Source of the DNA: Qingshengfaniella alkalisoli
GTDB lineage: Bacteria > Pseudomonadota > Alphaproteobacteria > Rhodobacterales > Rhodobacteraceae
Reading direction: 5' to 3'
NCBI RefSeq assembly: GCF_007855645.1
Contig: NZ_CP042265.1
Coordinates: 186,001 to 250,000 of the forward strand
DNA: 64,000 bases
The notes below the pieces were generated by a model. The model made no database searches, was not told the DNA's origin, and worked only from the letters and a program-made list of their open reading frames with translations. Shown one piece after another: positions 49,493-60,368 of the stretch. Made by a program: the position numbers and the translations under genes. Numbering within the stretch: the first letter of the stretch is position 1; every line of letters starts with the position of its first letter.

Positions 49493-50900
49493 AGAACTGC
49501 TCCGGCAGGTAGAAGACGATCTGTGGGAAGATATACATAAGCGCCATCGAGATGAACACGCAGAACAGGAAGGGCATACAGCCCGCGAAGATTTGGGTCA
49601 GACGGACCTCGGGAGGAGCGATACCCTTCAGGTAATAGGCAGACATCGCCATGGGTGGCGTCAGGAAGCTGGTTTGCAGGTTCAGCGCAACGAGGATGCC
49701 GAAGAACAGCGGATCAATCTCGAATAGTGGTAGGAGTGGCAGGAAGATCGGTACGAAGATGATAATGATTTCCGACCATTCGAGCGGCCATCCCAACAGG
49801 AAGATGATCAGCTGTGCTAGCAGCAGGAACATGATCGGCGACATGTCCAATCCTTGCACGAACTCCGAAATCAGATGTTCGCCGCCAAGATATGAAAACA
49901 CCGAGGAGAAGGTGTAGGATCCGACGAACAGCCAGCAGACCATCGCTGTTGTTCGCACTGTCAGATACACGCTTTCACGCATCCTTTGCCACGTCATTGC
50001 GCGATATGCGAAGGCCAGCAGAATGCCCCCCAAGGCACCGATGGACGCGGCTTCAGTCGGTGTGGCCAGTCCGAACAGGATCGAGCCAAGCACCGCGAAG
50101 ATCAGGAAGGCAAGTGGCACGAAAGAGGTGAAGATCATGAACAGCAACCGACCAAACGGTACATCCGGCACTTCGTCATCCGTTGGGCGAGGGGCGACTG
50201 AGGGTTGCAGTATCGAGCGTCCGACGACGTAGATCAGGTAGAGCCCGACCAGCGTGAAGCCCGGCAGAAGTGCGGCTGCATAGAGACGGACAATCGAGAC
50301 GTTAGACGCGGCGGCGTAAACAATGAGCATGATCGACGGTGGGATCAAAATGCCTAATGTGCCGCCCGCGCAGATTATGCCCGAGGCGAAGGAATTGTCG
50401 TAGCGCGCTTTCAGCATGGCGGGCAGGGCGAGCAACCCCATCAGTGTAACGACTGCACCGACAATCCCCGTTGCCGTCGCAAACAGCGCACAGGTGATAA
50501 GAGCCGCAACACCCATTGACCCCGGGAGGTTTTTCGAGGCCACGTTGAGTGTGGAAAACAGCCGGTCCACGATGTTTGCGCGCTCGACTATATAACCCAT
50601 GAACAGGAACAACGGGACAGCCGTAAGCACCTCGTTCGACATCACTGTGAAGGTCTGGTTGATGAACAGATCGAAAATGCGATTGTTGAAAAGTCCTTCG
50701 ATCCAAGTGCTCGTGCTGTCCCACCAACTTGCCGTCTCTTCCAGCCGATCGAATTCTCGCCACATGCGGCGGGCATCGAAATAGGCGTAGTAGCCAAAGC
50801 CGATACCCATCGCCATCAGGGTGAAGGCAATCGGGAAGCCCAGAAAGACTGTGAAAATGAATATGCCCAGCATGAACAGGGCGACCTGCGGGTCCGTCAT
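49482..50900 (-). CDS. dctM: TRAP transporter 2, DctM large permease
   Basis: This 472-residue permease is of the TakM-like group: an N-terminal helix with a loop of about 60 residues before the conserved core, then GIICAGGTLGILIPPSI and LNLQTSFLTPPMAMSAYY. It is translationally linked to DctQ by a four-base overlap at its start and to the amidase by its end. Confidence 0.92.
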   Translation of the reverse strand: MTDPQVALFMLGIFIFTVFLGFPIAFTLMAMGIGFGYYAYFDARRMWREFDRLEETASWWDSTSTWIEGLFNNRIFDLFINQTFTVMSNEVLTAVPLFLFMGYIVERANIVDRLFSTLNVASKNLPGSMGVAALITCALFATATGIVGAVVTLMGLLALPAMLKARYDNSFASGIICAGGTLGILIPPSIMLIVYAAASNVSIVRLYAAALLPGFTLVGLYLIYVVGRSILQPSVAPRPTDDEVPDVPFGRLLFMIFTSFVPLAFLIFAVLGSILFGLATPTEAASIGALGGILLAFAYRAMTWQRMRESVYLTVRTTAMVCWLFVGSYTFSSVFSYLGGEHLISEFVQGLDMSPIMFLLLAQLIIFLLGWPLEWSEIIIIFVPIFLPLLPLFEIDPLFFGILVALNLQTSFLTPPMAMSAYYLKGIAPPEVRLTQIFAGCMPFLFCVFISMALMYIFPQIVFYLPEQFYGQ

Positions 50901-51481
50901 GGATGGGCGTCCTTCTCTGCCTCTTGTGCCTGCTTCATCAACAGATCTTCTGTTTCAAACACGTCTTCCTCGGCCTGTAACCATTCGTTCGTCTTGATGC
51001 ACAGAAGGCAGCGCATGACCTGCGCGATGCCTTGAACGAACAGCAAAAGCCCGGCAACGACGATCACTGTCTTGAATTGGTAGATAGGCACACCGGCAGG
51101 GCTGTTTACCGACACTTCCGCGTATTGCCAGCTACGTGCTGCATATTTCCAGCCGGCGAGGATCAAAGCCGTTACGCCGGGAAAGAAGAAGATAATGTAG
51201 AGCACCAAATCCACCTTGGCCTGATTTTTCGGCTGCCAGAGACGGTACAGGAAATCACCGCGTACGTGTCCGCCTCGCGACAGCGTATAGGCACCACCCA
51301 TCATGAACAGCGTGCCGTACATGATGAATGATACGTCCAGCGCCCAGGCGGTGGGGTTGTTCAGAACGTACCGGACAAAGACCTCGTAGCCGGTGCCGAC
51401 CGCCATCAGGACAATCAGCCAGGCGAAGGCCTTGCCAAACCATGCCGACAAGGTGTCGGCGAAACGTATGAAGCCGATCAC
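50897..51481 (-). CDS. dctQ: TRAP transporter 2, DctQ small permease
   Basis: This 194-residue small permease has four membrane helices and the TRAP-Q pattern SRGGHVRGDFLY. The GTG at 51481 is preferred: it has CGGAG 7 bases upstream and lies beyond the dctP hairpin. An open frame reaches a GTG at 51520 inside that hairpin. It overlaps dctM by four bases. Confidence 0.85.
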   Translation of the reverse strand: MIGFIRFADTLSAWFGKAFAWLIVLMAVGTGYEVFVRYVLNNPTAWALDVSFIMYGTLFMMGGAYTLSRGGHVRGDFLYRLWQPKNQAKVDLVLYIIFFFPGVTALILAGWKYAARSWQYAEVSVNSPAGVPIYQFKTVIVVAGLLLFVQGIAQVMRCLLCIKTNEWLQAEEDVFETEDLLMKQAQEAEKDAHP

Positions 51482-51502
51482 AGAATTGCTCCGCAGATTG
51501 GG

Positions 51503-51529
51503 AGCACCCCCGGATTGCACGGGGGCGCT
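51503..51529 (-). terminator. Hairpin between TRAP dctP and dctQ
   Basis: AGCACCCCC (51503-51511) pairs with GGGGGCGCT (51521-51529), one mismatch, 7 bases after the dctP stop. It is probably a stabiliser that raises the amount of binding-protein message, as commonly seen in transport operons. Confidence 0.5.
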
Positions 51530-51535
51530 AAGACA

Positions 51536-52666
51536 TCACATCTTCAACTTGCCGGGGAAGTAGTGCTCGTACGCAAGCGCATAGTCGGGGGCGTTCATCA
51601 ACTCGTAGAAAGTGACTTGTTCAACCCATTCCCGCTGGCTGTCGAGGCACTTCTTCATGAAGGGATCCGATTCCAGTTCGGGGATCAACTCGTCCCAAGC
51701 CTGAAGCTGCGCATCCAGGATTTCCTGCGATGTTCGATGTACCGTCACACCCGCTTCGTTCTGAAGCCACTGGAGGTCAGCGGAATAGACCCGCATAGCT
51801 TTGGCGGTGTTTGCCGTGGATGCCGCTTCCACACCATGCACGAGGATCGCTTTCAGGTCGGGCTCCATATCGTCCATGACGAATTTAGAGAACAGGAACT
51901 CAAAGCTTTCCGACGCTTGGTGGTAGGATGACAGGAAGTAGTTCTTTGCCACGTCCTGTGCGCCGAAATCCTTGTCCGAGGTCGGGTTGTTGAACTCGAA
52001 CGCGTCAATCACACCCCGTTCCATCGCGGGCACAATTTCCCCGCCCGGTAGCTGTGCGACGCTCATCCCCATGGATTGAAGCAAATCCGCAGCAAGTCCG
52101 ACGGTGCGATACTTGAAGCCCTCGATGTCTGCGACCGTGGTCACCGGGTCCTTGAACCAGCCAAATGGCTGTGCGGGCATCGGAAAGCCAAGGTAGCCAT
52201 CAATGTCCAGCCCCATAACGTCCTGTGTGAGTTCGTCGTAAAGTGCCTTGCCGCCGCCTTCATAGAACCAGCTTAGCATCGTGGTGGCGGAACCGCCAAA
52301 CACAGGGCCTGTCCCGAAAAGCGATGCCGCCTTGTTCTTGCCGTACCAATAGACCGGGACAGAATGCGCTGCGTCTATCACCCCGTCATGAACAGCATCC
52401 AGTACCTGAAATGCCCCGACTACGGCACCTGCAGGCAGCAGGTCTATCTGCAATCGTCCGCCGGACATTGCCTGTACCCGGTCCGCGTAATCCTGCGCAA
52501 ATTCCTGCCAGATGTTTGATGCGGGCCAAGATGTCTGCATCTTGATCACCAGCGGGCTTTGGGCCAGTACTGCGGGTGCAGCCAGCGCCCCTGCCGTTGC
52601 CGTGCCCCCGGCCAGAGCCGAGCGCTTTAGAAAGGACCGGCGGTCCATCTTAGTCTTGTCAGCCAT
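51536..52666 (-). CDS. dctP: TRAP transporter 2, DctP substrate-binding protein (TakP type)
   Basis: This 376-residue receptor has a twin-arginine signal (MDRRSFLKRSALAGGTATA, cleavage near VLAQ). The mature part matches the TakP/DctP7 group, with MQTSWPASNIWQEFAQDYAD and GFKYRTVGLAADLLQSMG (carboxylate-binding Arg) and FEFNNPTSDKDF near residue 230. That group binds 2-oxo acids and related organic acids; with Udh, lactonase and KdgD adjacent, a uronate or aldonate is likely. The coding start follows GGGAGGAAAAA. Confidence 0.9.
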   Translation of the reverse strand: MADKTKMDRRSFLKRSALAGGTATAGALAAPAVLAQSPLVIKMQTSWPASNIWQEFAQDYADRVQAMSGGRLQIDLLPAGAVVGAFQVLDAVHDGVIDAAHSVPVYWYGKNKAASLFGTGPVFGGSATTMLSWFYEGGGKALYDELTQDVMGLDIDGYLGFPMPAQPFGWFKDPVTTVADIEGFKYRTVGLAADLLQSMGMSVAQLPGGEIVPAMERGVIDAFEFNNPTSDKDFGAQDVAKNYFLSSYHQASESFEFLFSKFVMDDMEPDLKAILVHGVEAASTANTAKAMRVYSADLQWLQNEAGVTVHRTSQEILDAQLQAWDELIPELESDPFMKKCLDSQREWVEQVTFYELMNAPDYALAYEHYFPGKLKM

Positions 52667-52713
52667 TTTTTCCTCCCTTGCGATCGCAGGCGCGATTTCG
52701 CACGTCTGCGTCT

Positions 52714-52724
52714 GTAACGATTAC
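52714..52724. promoter_or_regulatory. Palindrome in the dctP promoter region
   Basis: GTAACGATTAC is a perfect palindrome (4-base arms GTAA/TTAC around CGA). It overlaps a possible -10 of a minus-strand promoter whose -35 reads TTGACT about 18 bases upstream. It could be an operator. Confidence 0.35.
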
Positions 52725-52787
52725 GCAACGTGACAGGGGTTCAAGTCAATGATTTTGCAAATACTTGACCGAAAACCGACGGAAAAA

Positions 52788-53723
52788 TCAGAAATAGGGC
52801 TGACCGTTCACCGTCAGATAGCACGCATAAAGCGACGTCGTGCCGGTGATATAGAGCCGATTGCGTTTGCGCCCGCCGAAGCAGACATTGGATACTGTTT
52901 CCGGGATAAGTATTTTCCCGATCAGGGCGCCTTCCGTGTTCAGGCAATGCACACCATCCGCGGCACTCGCCCATACGCGCCCCGCCGTGTCTAACCGGAA
53001 GCCATCATATAGACCATTCTCGCAGGTGCTGAAGACCTCGCCACCGGATAGTGTGTCGTCATTGACTGCGAAACGACGGATGTGACGGGGGCCGCCTTCC
53101 ACATGGGTTGCGCCGGTGTCGCTGATGAACAGCGTCGTTTCATCGGCTGAAAAAGCCAATCCATTCGGCTTGATTAAGTCATCCGCAACGATGGCAACAT
53201 CGCGGGTTTGTGGATCAATGCGATAGACGTTGCTCGTACCAATCTCGGATTCGGCCCTGTCGCCTTCATAATCGCTGTCAATGCCATAGGTTGGATCGGT
53301 GAACCACACGGCACCATCTGACGAAACGACGACATCATTCGGGGAATTGAACCGCTTGCCTTGATAGCGGTCGGCAAGAACCGTCAGATTGCCATCGTGC
53401 TCGGTTCGTGTCACACGCCGACCACCGTGTTCACAGGTGATCAAGCGACCCTGCCTGTCGCGCGTCTGCCCGTTGGAGTTTCGCGATGGCGCGCGCCAGA
53501 CGGTTGTTTCATTGTTTATCTCGTCGTAGCGCATGATCCGGTCATTCGGTATGTCGCTGAACAACAGATATTGCCCGTCACCGAAATACACCGGCCCCTC
53601 CGTCCATCGCGCGCCCGTCCATATCTGGTCAAGATGCGCGTTCTTCAGGCATAGCTTTAGAAAGGTTGGGTCCAACGCATGAACATGCGGCTTGTACAGT
53701 GCTTCCAGCGGATTGACGGGCAT
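52788..53723 (-). CDS. SMP-30/gluconolactonase family lactonase
   Basis: This 311-residue six-bladed propeller has the metal site typical of the family: TEGPVYF (Glu), RFNSPNDVVV (Asn), KPNGLAFS (Asn) and DGFRLDTAG (Asp). Members hydrolyse sugar lactones. In this cluster it would open the 1,5-lactone made by Udh, or its isomer. The stop is 121 bases from the dctP start; it starts 8 bases after kdgD. The assignment to glucaro/galactarolactone is inferred. Confidence 0.85.
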   Translation of the reverse strand: MPVNPLEALYKPHVHALDPTFLKLCLKNAHLDQIWTGARWTEGPVYFGDGQYLLFSDIPNDRIMRYDEINNETTVWRAPSRNSNGQTRDRQGRLITCEHGGRRVTRTEHDGNLTVLADRYQGKRFNSPNDVVVSSDGAVWFTDPTYGIDSDYEGDRAESEIGTSNVYRIDPQTRDVAIVADDLIKPNGLAFSADETTLFISDTGATHVEGGPRHIRRFAVNDDTLSGGEVFSTCENGLYDGFRLDTAGRVWASAADGVHCLNTEGALIGKILIPETVSNVCFGGRKRNRLYITGTTSLYACYLTVNGQPYF

Positions 53724-53731
53724 GGCAGATC

Positions 53732-55418
<1,687 letters not shown>

Positions 55419-55477
55419 AGCGAAACCCTGCTTGAAGCGGTCGCACGCATGTCTTCAGTAATCTCCATCATCGATGA

Positions 55478-55490
55478 CATATCAGATATG
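55478..55490. promoter_or_regulatory. Operator-like palindrome upstream of udh
   Basis: CATATC-A-GATATG is a perfect 13-base palindrome directly before the -35 of the udh promoter and in the intergenic region of the FadR-type regulator. It is a probable regulator site. An AT-rich site with a similar half (CATATTGATCATAT) overlaps the -10. Confidence 0.5.
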
Positions 55491-55520
55491 TTGACAATGG
55501 CAATCCATATTGATCATATA
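55491..55520 (+). promoter_or_regulatory. Promoter of udh
   Basis: TTGACA (55491-55496) and TCATAT (55514-55519, 17-base spacer; CATATA with 18) form a good housekeeping promoter 50 bases before the udh ATG. Confidence 0.55.
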
Positions 55521-55569
55521 ACTTTCGTCAACACTTGGCGCAGTCGAAAAATCCAGGCAGGGGAAAGAG

Positions 55570-56364
55570 ATGAAGCGACTTCTTATAACGGGCGCAGCAG
55601 GCGGGTTGGGAAGCGTCATGCGGACCAAACTGGCTCATCTGGCGGATACAGTGCGCTTGTCTGATGTCGCGGATATGGGAACCTCCGCCAGCAATGAAGA
55701 GCTGGTCGAATGCGACCTGTCGGACGAACAAGCGGTCAATGAATTGGTCGAAGGCTGTGACGGAATCGTCCATTTCGGAGGGGTGTCGATTGAGCGTCCG
55801 TTCCGCCAAATCATGGCCGGAAACATTCATGGTGTTTACAATTTGTATGAAGCGGCCCGCGCTCATGGAATGCCGCGGATCGTTTTTGCTTCTTCAAACC
55901 ATACGATCGGTTTTCACACTCAGGATACACACCTGCAGGCGGACTGTGTGACAAAGCCGGACTCGCTTTATGGTGTGTCGAAATGCTTCGGTGAATCCAT
56001 GGCGTCGATGTATCATTCCAAGTTCGGGCAAGAGACGGCCATTGTGCGTATTGGTTCGAGCTTCGAGAAACCGACCAACCACCGCATGATGGCGACATGG
56101 TTCAGCTACGATGATTTTACCCGATTGATCGAGCGCGTGTTCAGTGTTCGGAAGTTGGGTTGCCCGATCATCTGGGGTGTATCGGCCAATGACGAGCATT
56201 GGTGGGACAACTCGCAGGCGTCTTTCCTTGGCTGGGTGCCCAAGGACAACTCCGAGATTTTCCGTGAGGAGATCGAGGCCAGAAACGAGCGCCCTGACGC
56301 AGATAGTTCACAGTCTCGTTGGCAGGGCGGCCATTTTTGCGACGAGCCGATCTACAAGGACTAA
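55570..56364 (+). CDS. udh: Uronate dehydrogenase
   Basis: This 264-residue short-chain dehydrogenase oxidises D-galacturonate/D-glucuronate at C1 to the aldaro-lactone with NAD+. It has the extended NAD fold ITGAAGGLGS, HFGGVSIERPF, catalytic YGVSKCFGE (Tyr-x3-Lys) and the family-specific SSFEKPTNHRMMATW. It faces the GntR regulator. GGGGAAAGAG precedes the ATG. Confidence 0.9.
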   Translation: MKRLLITGAAGGLGSVMRTKLAHLADTVRLSDVADMGTSASNEELVECDLSDEQAVNELVEGCDGIVHFGGVSIERPFRQIMAGNIHGVYNLYEAARAHGMPRIVFASSNHTIGFHTQDTHLQADCVTKPDSLYGVSKCFGESMASMYHSKFGQETAIVRIGSSFEKPTNHRMMATWFSYDDFTRLIERVFSVRKLGCPIIWGVSANDEHWWDNSQASFLGWVPKDNSEIFREEIEARNERPDADSSQSRWQGGHFCDEPIYKD

Positions 56365-56389
56365 GTGTTCTGCGCCACCAGAGGCAGTG

Positions 56390-56839
56390 TCATAGCGGTG
56401 CAATGACGCCTTTGGTCAGCAGGAAACATCCATAGAAGCGGCGCTCGCCTGTTGCGATGACACAGTAGGCTTTCTTCGCCTCTTCGTAGAACGCGAAGCG
56501 TTCGATGTCATAAAGCGAACCGTCTTCTCCCTCTGACTCGCGCAAGACGGCTTGCACCTCGCGCTGAACTTCGGGCATCTCGTTGGGCGAACCCATGACT
56601 TGCATCCGGCCGACAGATGGCTGGATGGGGCTGTCCAGCGGCAGGACCGATAGTACCGTTTCCATGGCTTCTGCGCTGGTCAGGTTATCCAGCCGCAGCA
56701 GCTTTCCGTAAGATGTGTGCCGCGAGACGCCATCAGCCGGAAAGTTGGTATCCACGAGCGCCACCGTCTCGCCATGCCCCATCAGATGAAGTGCGTGCAG
56801 CACATCTGCATTCAGGCGCGGGTCGATATTCTTGAGCAT
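56390..56839 (-). CDS. RbsD/FucU family mutarotase
   Basis: This 149-residue sugar mutarotase-like protein has the family His in LMGHGETVALVDTNFPA and a C-terminal YGCFLLTKGVI. It would interconvert sugar anomers/forms. It is last in the deoC-ALDH-fucU unit, 13 bases after the ALDH stop; convergent with udh (25 bases). Confidence 0.85.
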   Translation of the reverse strand: MLKNIDPRLNADVLHALHLMGHGETVALVDTNFPADGVSRHTSYGKLLRLDNLTSAEAMETVLSVLPLDSPIQPSVGRMQVMGSPNEMPEVQREVQAVLRESEGEDGSLYDIERFAFYEEAKKAYCVIATGERRFYGCFLLTKGVIAPL

Positions 56840-56852
56840 CTAGTATCCTTCG

Positions 56853-59228
56853 TCATTCGCCGTAGGGAATCCAGACATTCTTGTATTCGGTGGCCCGGCG
56901 CAAGAACAATTGTCCCTCCGCTGCGGTTGGATCCGTCCAGTCTATGGCGCGGCCGTAATCCACGAAGGTCCGCTTTAGATTGCCCGCAGATTTTTCTTCG
57001 ACCAGCTTGGACAACTCCGCCGACCCGAACGCCCAAACCGCATCTACATCGTTATGTGCAGCTAGCGTGCCTGCCAGCGACTGGGCGTCGCCTGTGACGA
57101 TGTTCACGACGCCCGCAGGCACATCCGAGGTTTCCAGCACCTGATAGAAGTCCGTGGCCGACAGTGGATGCGGGGTGCTTGGAATGACAACCACGCGGTT
57201 ACCCATTGCAATCAGCGGTGCGACAGCTGAAATCAACCCTAGAAGCGGCGCTTCGGGCGGACACACGATACCGACAATCCCGAGCGGGTCGGGGATCGCC
57301 AGTGCGACACCGCGCAGAGGGGGCTGGTGGATTGGTCCTTCGAATTTGTCGGCCCATGCCCCATAGGTGAACAGCCGGTCAATGCTTAGCTCGACTTCGG
57401 TTTTCGCTGCGGCTGCCGTGGAGCCCGTCATGTCTTTCAGACGGGCCGCGAATTCATCACTTCGTGCCGACAGGTTCTCGGCAATATAGTAGATGATCTG
57501 CGCGCGGCTGTGGCCCGGCCTGCTGGGCCAAGATGCGGCTTTGCGGGCGGCCTCCACCGCGTTGCGAATGTCCTTGCGGTTGCCTTCACCGACCTCCGCC
57601 AGAACGTTACCTTTGGGTGAATAGATCGGGCGGGAGTAGTTTCCGTCAGGGCGAGCCTGCTTGCCGCCGATAAACAGCTTCGCAGTGCGGTCAACGGCGG
57701 CTGGGGCGAAACCCGAAGCGGATGGTTTGGTAGGCGTTGTCGTTGCGCGGGGTTTGTTCTTGGCCCACGCCTTTGGCCTAAGGTAGTCGTAGCAACCTTC
57801 GCGCCCGCCCTCGCGACCAAATCCGCTTTCCCGTTTGCCTCCGAAGCCGACAGCGGCGTCCAGCATGTTGGTGCCATTCACCCAGACAACGCCCGCCTCC
57901 AGCTTTGCCGCGACTTCCAGCGACAGGTTGATGGATTCACTCCAAACACTTGCGGACAGGCCGTAGCGGCTGTGATTGGCCAGTTGCACTGCCTCATCTG
58001 GCGTGCGGAAGGTCATGGAGACTACAACCGGACCGAAGATTTCCTCCGTAGCAACTGTCGCGGTCGGTTGCACATCCGAAAGAAGGGTCGGAGGAAAGAA
58101 ACAGCCGCCCTTGGGAAGTTCAATCTGTGGCTGATGCAGTTTGGCGCCTTCCTCGACTCCCTGTGCGACCATCCTTTCGATGCGTTCAAGCTGAACGGGC
58201 GCGACGATCGCGGCCATGTCGATAGATTTGTCCAAGGGCTGGCCAACGCGTAGATAGTCCATGCGGGCGCGCAAGCGTTTCAGGAAGGTCTCTGCCACGC
58301 CTTCCTGCACCAGGATTCGCGACCCCGCACAGCAGACCTGCCCCTGATTGAACCAGATCGCATCGACCACGCCTTCGACGGCAGCATCGAGATCGGCATC
58401 CTCGAACACGATGAATGGAGATTTGCCCCCCAGTTCCAGCGTCAGCGATTTGCCGGAGCCAGCCGTGACTTTGCGGATGTGGCGCCCGACCTCGGTGGAG
58501 CCGGTGAAGGCCACCTTGTCGATCCCGTCATGTTCGACCAGCGCCGCGCCGGTCTTGCCGTCACCTGTCACAATGTTAAGCACGCCATCCGGCAGGCCTG
58601 CAACCTGGGACAACTCCGCAAACAGCAGTGCAGTGAGAGGGGTGAATTCGGCGGGTTTCAGAACGACAGTGTTGCCCATCGCCAGCGCCGGTGCGATCTT
58701 CCACGCCAGCATGAGCAGCGGGAAGTTCCAGGGGATGACCTGGCCGACCACGCCAACAGGCTGGTGGTCAGAAAACTCGCTGCCCATCAATTGAGCCCAT
58801 CCAGCATGGTGATAGAAATGCCGCGCGGCCAGTGGCACGTCGATATCGCGGGTCTCGCGCACCGGTTTGCCGTTGTCGAGCGACTCGACCACGGCCAATA
58901 GCCTTGCATTGCGCTGGATGGTGCGGGCGAGGGCGTATAGATGCCGGGCGCGTTGATGCCCGGTCAGTGCGGCCCATGATTTCTGGGCTTTGCGCGCTTC
59001 CTTGACCGCCTTGTCGACGTCGCTGCCGTCGCCTTGTGCGATTGATGCCAGAACGGCCCCGGTGGCAGGCTCGGACGTCTCGAAAGTTTCGCCCTTGGGC
59101 TTGGTGAAACTGCCGCCGATAAAGTGTCCGAATGTGCCGCCATGCCGATTCAGCCAATCGCGTGCAGGGGCATCATCTTCCGGGGCTGGGCCGTAATCCA
59201 TGCTGTCGAAATACTCTGCTACGTTCAT
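56853..59228 (-). CDS. ALDH16-type tandem aldehyde dehydrogenase
   Basis: This 791-residue protein has two aldehyde dehydrogenase domains. The N-terminal domain (about residues 35-480) is complete with QVIPWNFPLLMLAWK, ELGGKSPFIVFED and catalytic Cys in FNQGQVCCAGSRI. The C-terminal domain (about 500-790) keeps a Rossmann-like part (GIVGIVCPPEAPLLG) but lacks the catalytic cysteine segment and is shortened. This is the layout of the ALDH16 family described for bacteria of this group. In the deoC operon it could oxidise acetaldehyde (inference). Confidence 0.88.
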   Translation of the reverse strand: MNVAEYFDSMDYGPAPEDDAPARDWLNRHGGTFGHFIGGSFTKPKGETFETSEPATGAVLASIAQGDGSDVDKAVKEARKAQKSWAALTGHQRARHLYALARTIQRNARLLAVVESLDNGKPVRETRDIDVPLAARHFYHHAGWAQLMGSEFSDHQPVGVVGQVIPWNFPLLMLAWKIAPALAMGNTVVLKPAEFTPLTALLFAELSQVAGLPDGVLNIVTGDGKTGAALVEHDGIDKVAFTGSTEVGRHIRKVTAGSGKSLTLELGGKSPFIVFEDADLDAAVEGVVDAIWFNQGQVCCAGSRILVQEGVAETFLKRLRARMDYLRVGQPLDKSIDMAAIVAPVQLERIERMVAQGVEEGAKLHQPQIELPKGGCFFPPTLLSDVQPTATVATEEIFGPVVVSMTFRTPDEAVQLANHSRYGLSASVWSESINLSLEVAAKLEAGVVWVNGTNMLDAAVGFGGKRESGFGREGGREGCYDYLRPKAWAKNKPRATTTPTKPSASGFAPAAVDRTAKLFIGGKQARPDGNYSRPIYSPKGNVLAEVGEGNRKDIRNAVEAARKAASWPSRPGHSRAQIIYYIAENLSARSDEFAARLKDMTGSTAAAAKTEVELSIDRLFTYGAWADKFEGPIHQPPLRGVALAIPDPLGIVGIVCPPEAPLLGLISAVAPLIAMGNRVVVIPSTPHPLSATDFYQVLETSDVPAGVVNIVTGDAQSLAGTLAAHNDVDAVWAFGSAELSKLVEEKSAGNLKRTFVDYGRAIDWTDPTAAEGQLFLRRATEYKNVWIPYGE

Positions 59229-59231
59229 GGC

Positions 59232-60248
59232 TTATCCGATCGGGTGACGGGTATGGGCGCTATAGGCGCCGGTGATGTGGTGTTCGAGCTGGCGCTCAAT
59301 ATCGGCCAGCAGGCTGGACGCACCAATGCGGAACAGGTCGGGTTCCAGCCATGGGCGGCCCAGTTCTTCCTTCATCAATGTTTGGTAAAGCATTACATCC
59401 TTGGCGGTGGATATTCCGCCTGCGGGTTTGTAGCCGATGCGAATGCCCGTGAGTTCGTTGTAGCGCCGGATCGCGCGCAACATGATCAGCGTAACAACCG
59501 GTGTTGCGTTGACGCCTTCCTTGCCGGTAGAGGTTTTGATGAAATCCGCGCCTGCCATCATGCAGACCATGCTGGCTTTTGCGACATTGCGCAGCGTTTT
59601 AAGATCCCCCGTAGCGAGGATAGCCTTGACGTGGGCGTCTCCACAGGCCGCACGGTAGTCGCGCATCTCGTCATATAGCGCCTGCCAGTTTCCGGTCAGC
59701 ACATGTTCGCGCGTGATGACAATGTCGATCTCGTCTGCGCCGTCCTTAACCGAGGCCTCGATTTCACGCAGCTTTGTGTCATGCGGGGACAGGCCAGCGG
59801 GGAAGCCGGTAGATACCGCTGCAACAGGGATACCTGTGCCCTTCAATGCCTGCGCCGCTGTCGCGACAAAGCGATGATAGACGCAAATGGCCCCGGTGGT
59901 GATATGGCGATCTGTCATGCCTAGCGCGTCCAGCAGATCGGCCCGCAGCGGATGTGCAGCCTTGGCGCACAGGCGCTTGACCCGTCCTGCCGTGTCGTCG
60001 CCGTTCAGGGTAGTCAAATCGATGCAGGTGATTGCTTTAAGAAGCCACGCGGCCTGCGCATCCTTTTTCACACTGCGTCGACCGGGCAGGGACGCGACGC
60101 GACGCTCGGCGGCGGAAAGGTTCACGCGGATCCCTTCAATCTCGGAGATGTCGAGCGGGATTCCCGGATTGCGTCGATGCGTCAGATCCCCCCCATGCTG
60201 TCGGGTCAGCGCGGTGTGGTCGCGATTATCCTGATGAGACGTGTCCAT
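59232..60248 (-). CDS. deoC: Deoxyribose-phosphate aldolase
   Basis: This 338-residue class I aldolase cleaves 2-deoxyribose-5-phosphate into acetaldehyde and glyceraldehyde-3-phosphate. It has DEIDIVITREHVL, the Schiff-base Lys in VKAILATGDL or FIKTSTGKEG, and GYKPAGGISTAKD. It is longer than E. coli DeoC (259) because of an N-terminal extension of about 70 residues. The ATG at 60248 follows GGAAGG; an upstream TTG at 60269 is unlikely. It is 3 bases before the ALDH16 start. Confidence 0.93.
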   Translation of the reverse strand: MDTSHQDNRDHTALTRQHGGDLTHRRNPGIPLDISEIEGIRVNLSAAERRVASLPGRRSVKKDAQAAWLLKAITCIDLTTLNGDDTAGRVKRLCAKAAHPLRADLLDALGMTDRHITTGAICVYHRFVATAAQALKGTGIPVAAVSTGFPAGLSPHDTKLREIEASVKDGADEIDIVITREHVLTGNWQALYDEMRDYRAACGDAHVKAILATGDLKTLRNVAKASMVCMMAGADFIKTSTGKEGVNATPVVTLIMLRAIRRYNELTGIRIGYKPAGGISTAKDVMLYQTLMKEELGRPWLEPDLFRIGASSLLADIERQLEHHITGAYSAHTRHPIG

Positions 60249-60322
60249 AGCGGTGCTGCCTTCCGTCAATGGGTCACCGCAATTCTAGCGGCATTTTTCG
60301 TTGAGAGCTAATCATCTCTCGT

Positions 60323-60357
60323 GTTATTATACAAACATAAATGTAATAATTATAACA
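60323..60357. promoter_or_regulatory. AT-rich operator candidate between deoC and deoR
   Basis: TATTATACA ... TGTAATAAT, an imperfect inverted repeat in a 35-base AT-rich stretch in the 120-base divergent intergenic region. It is the most likely DeoR-family binding site and also contains the -10 regions. Confidence 0.4.
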
Positions 60358-60368
60358 TCGGGGCGCAC

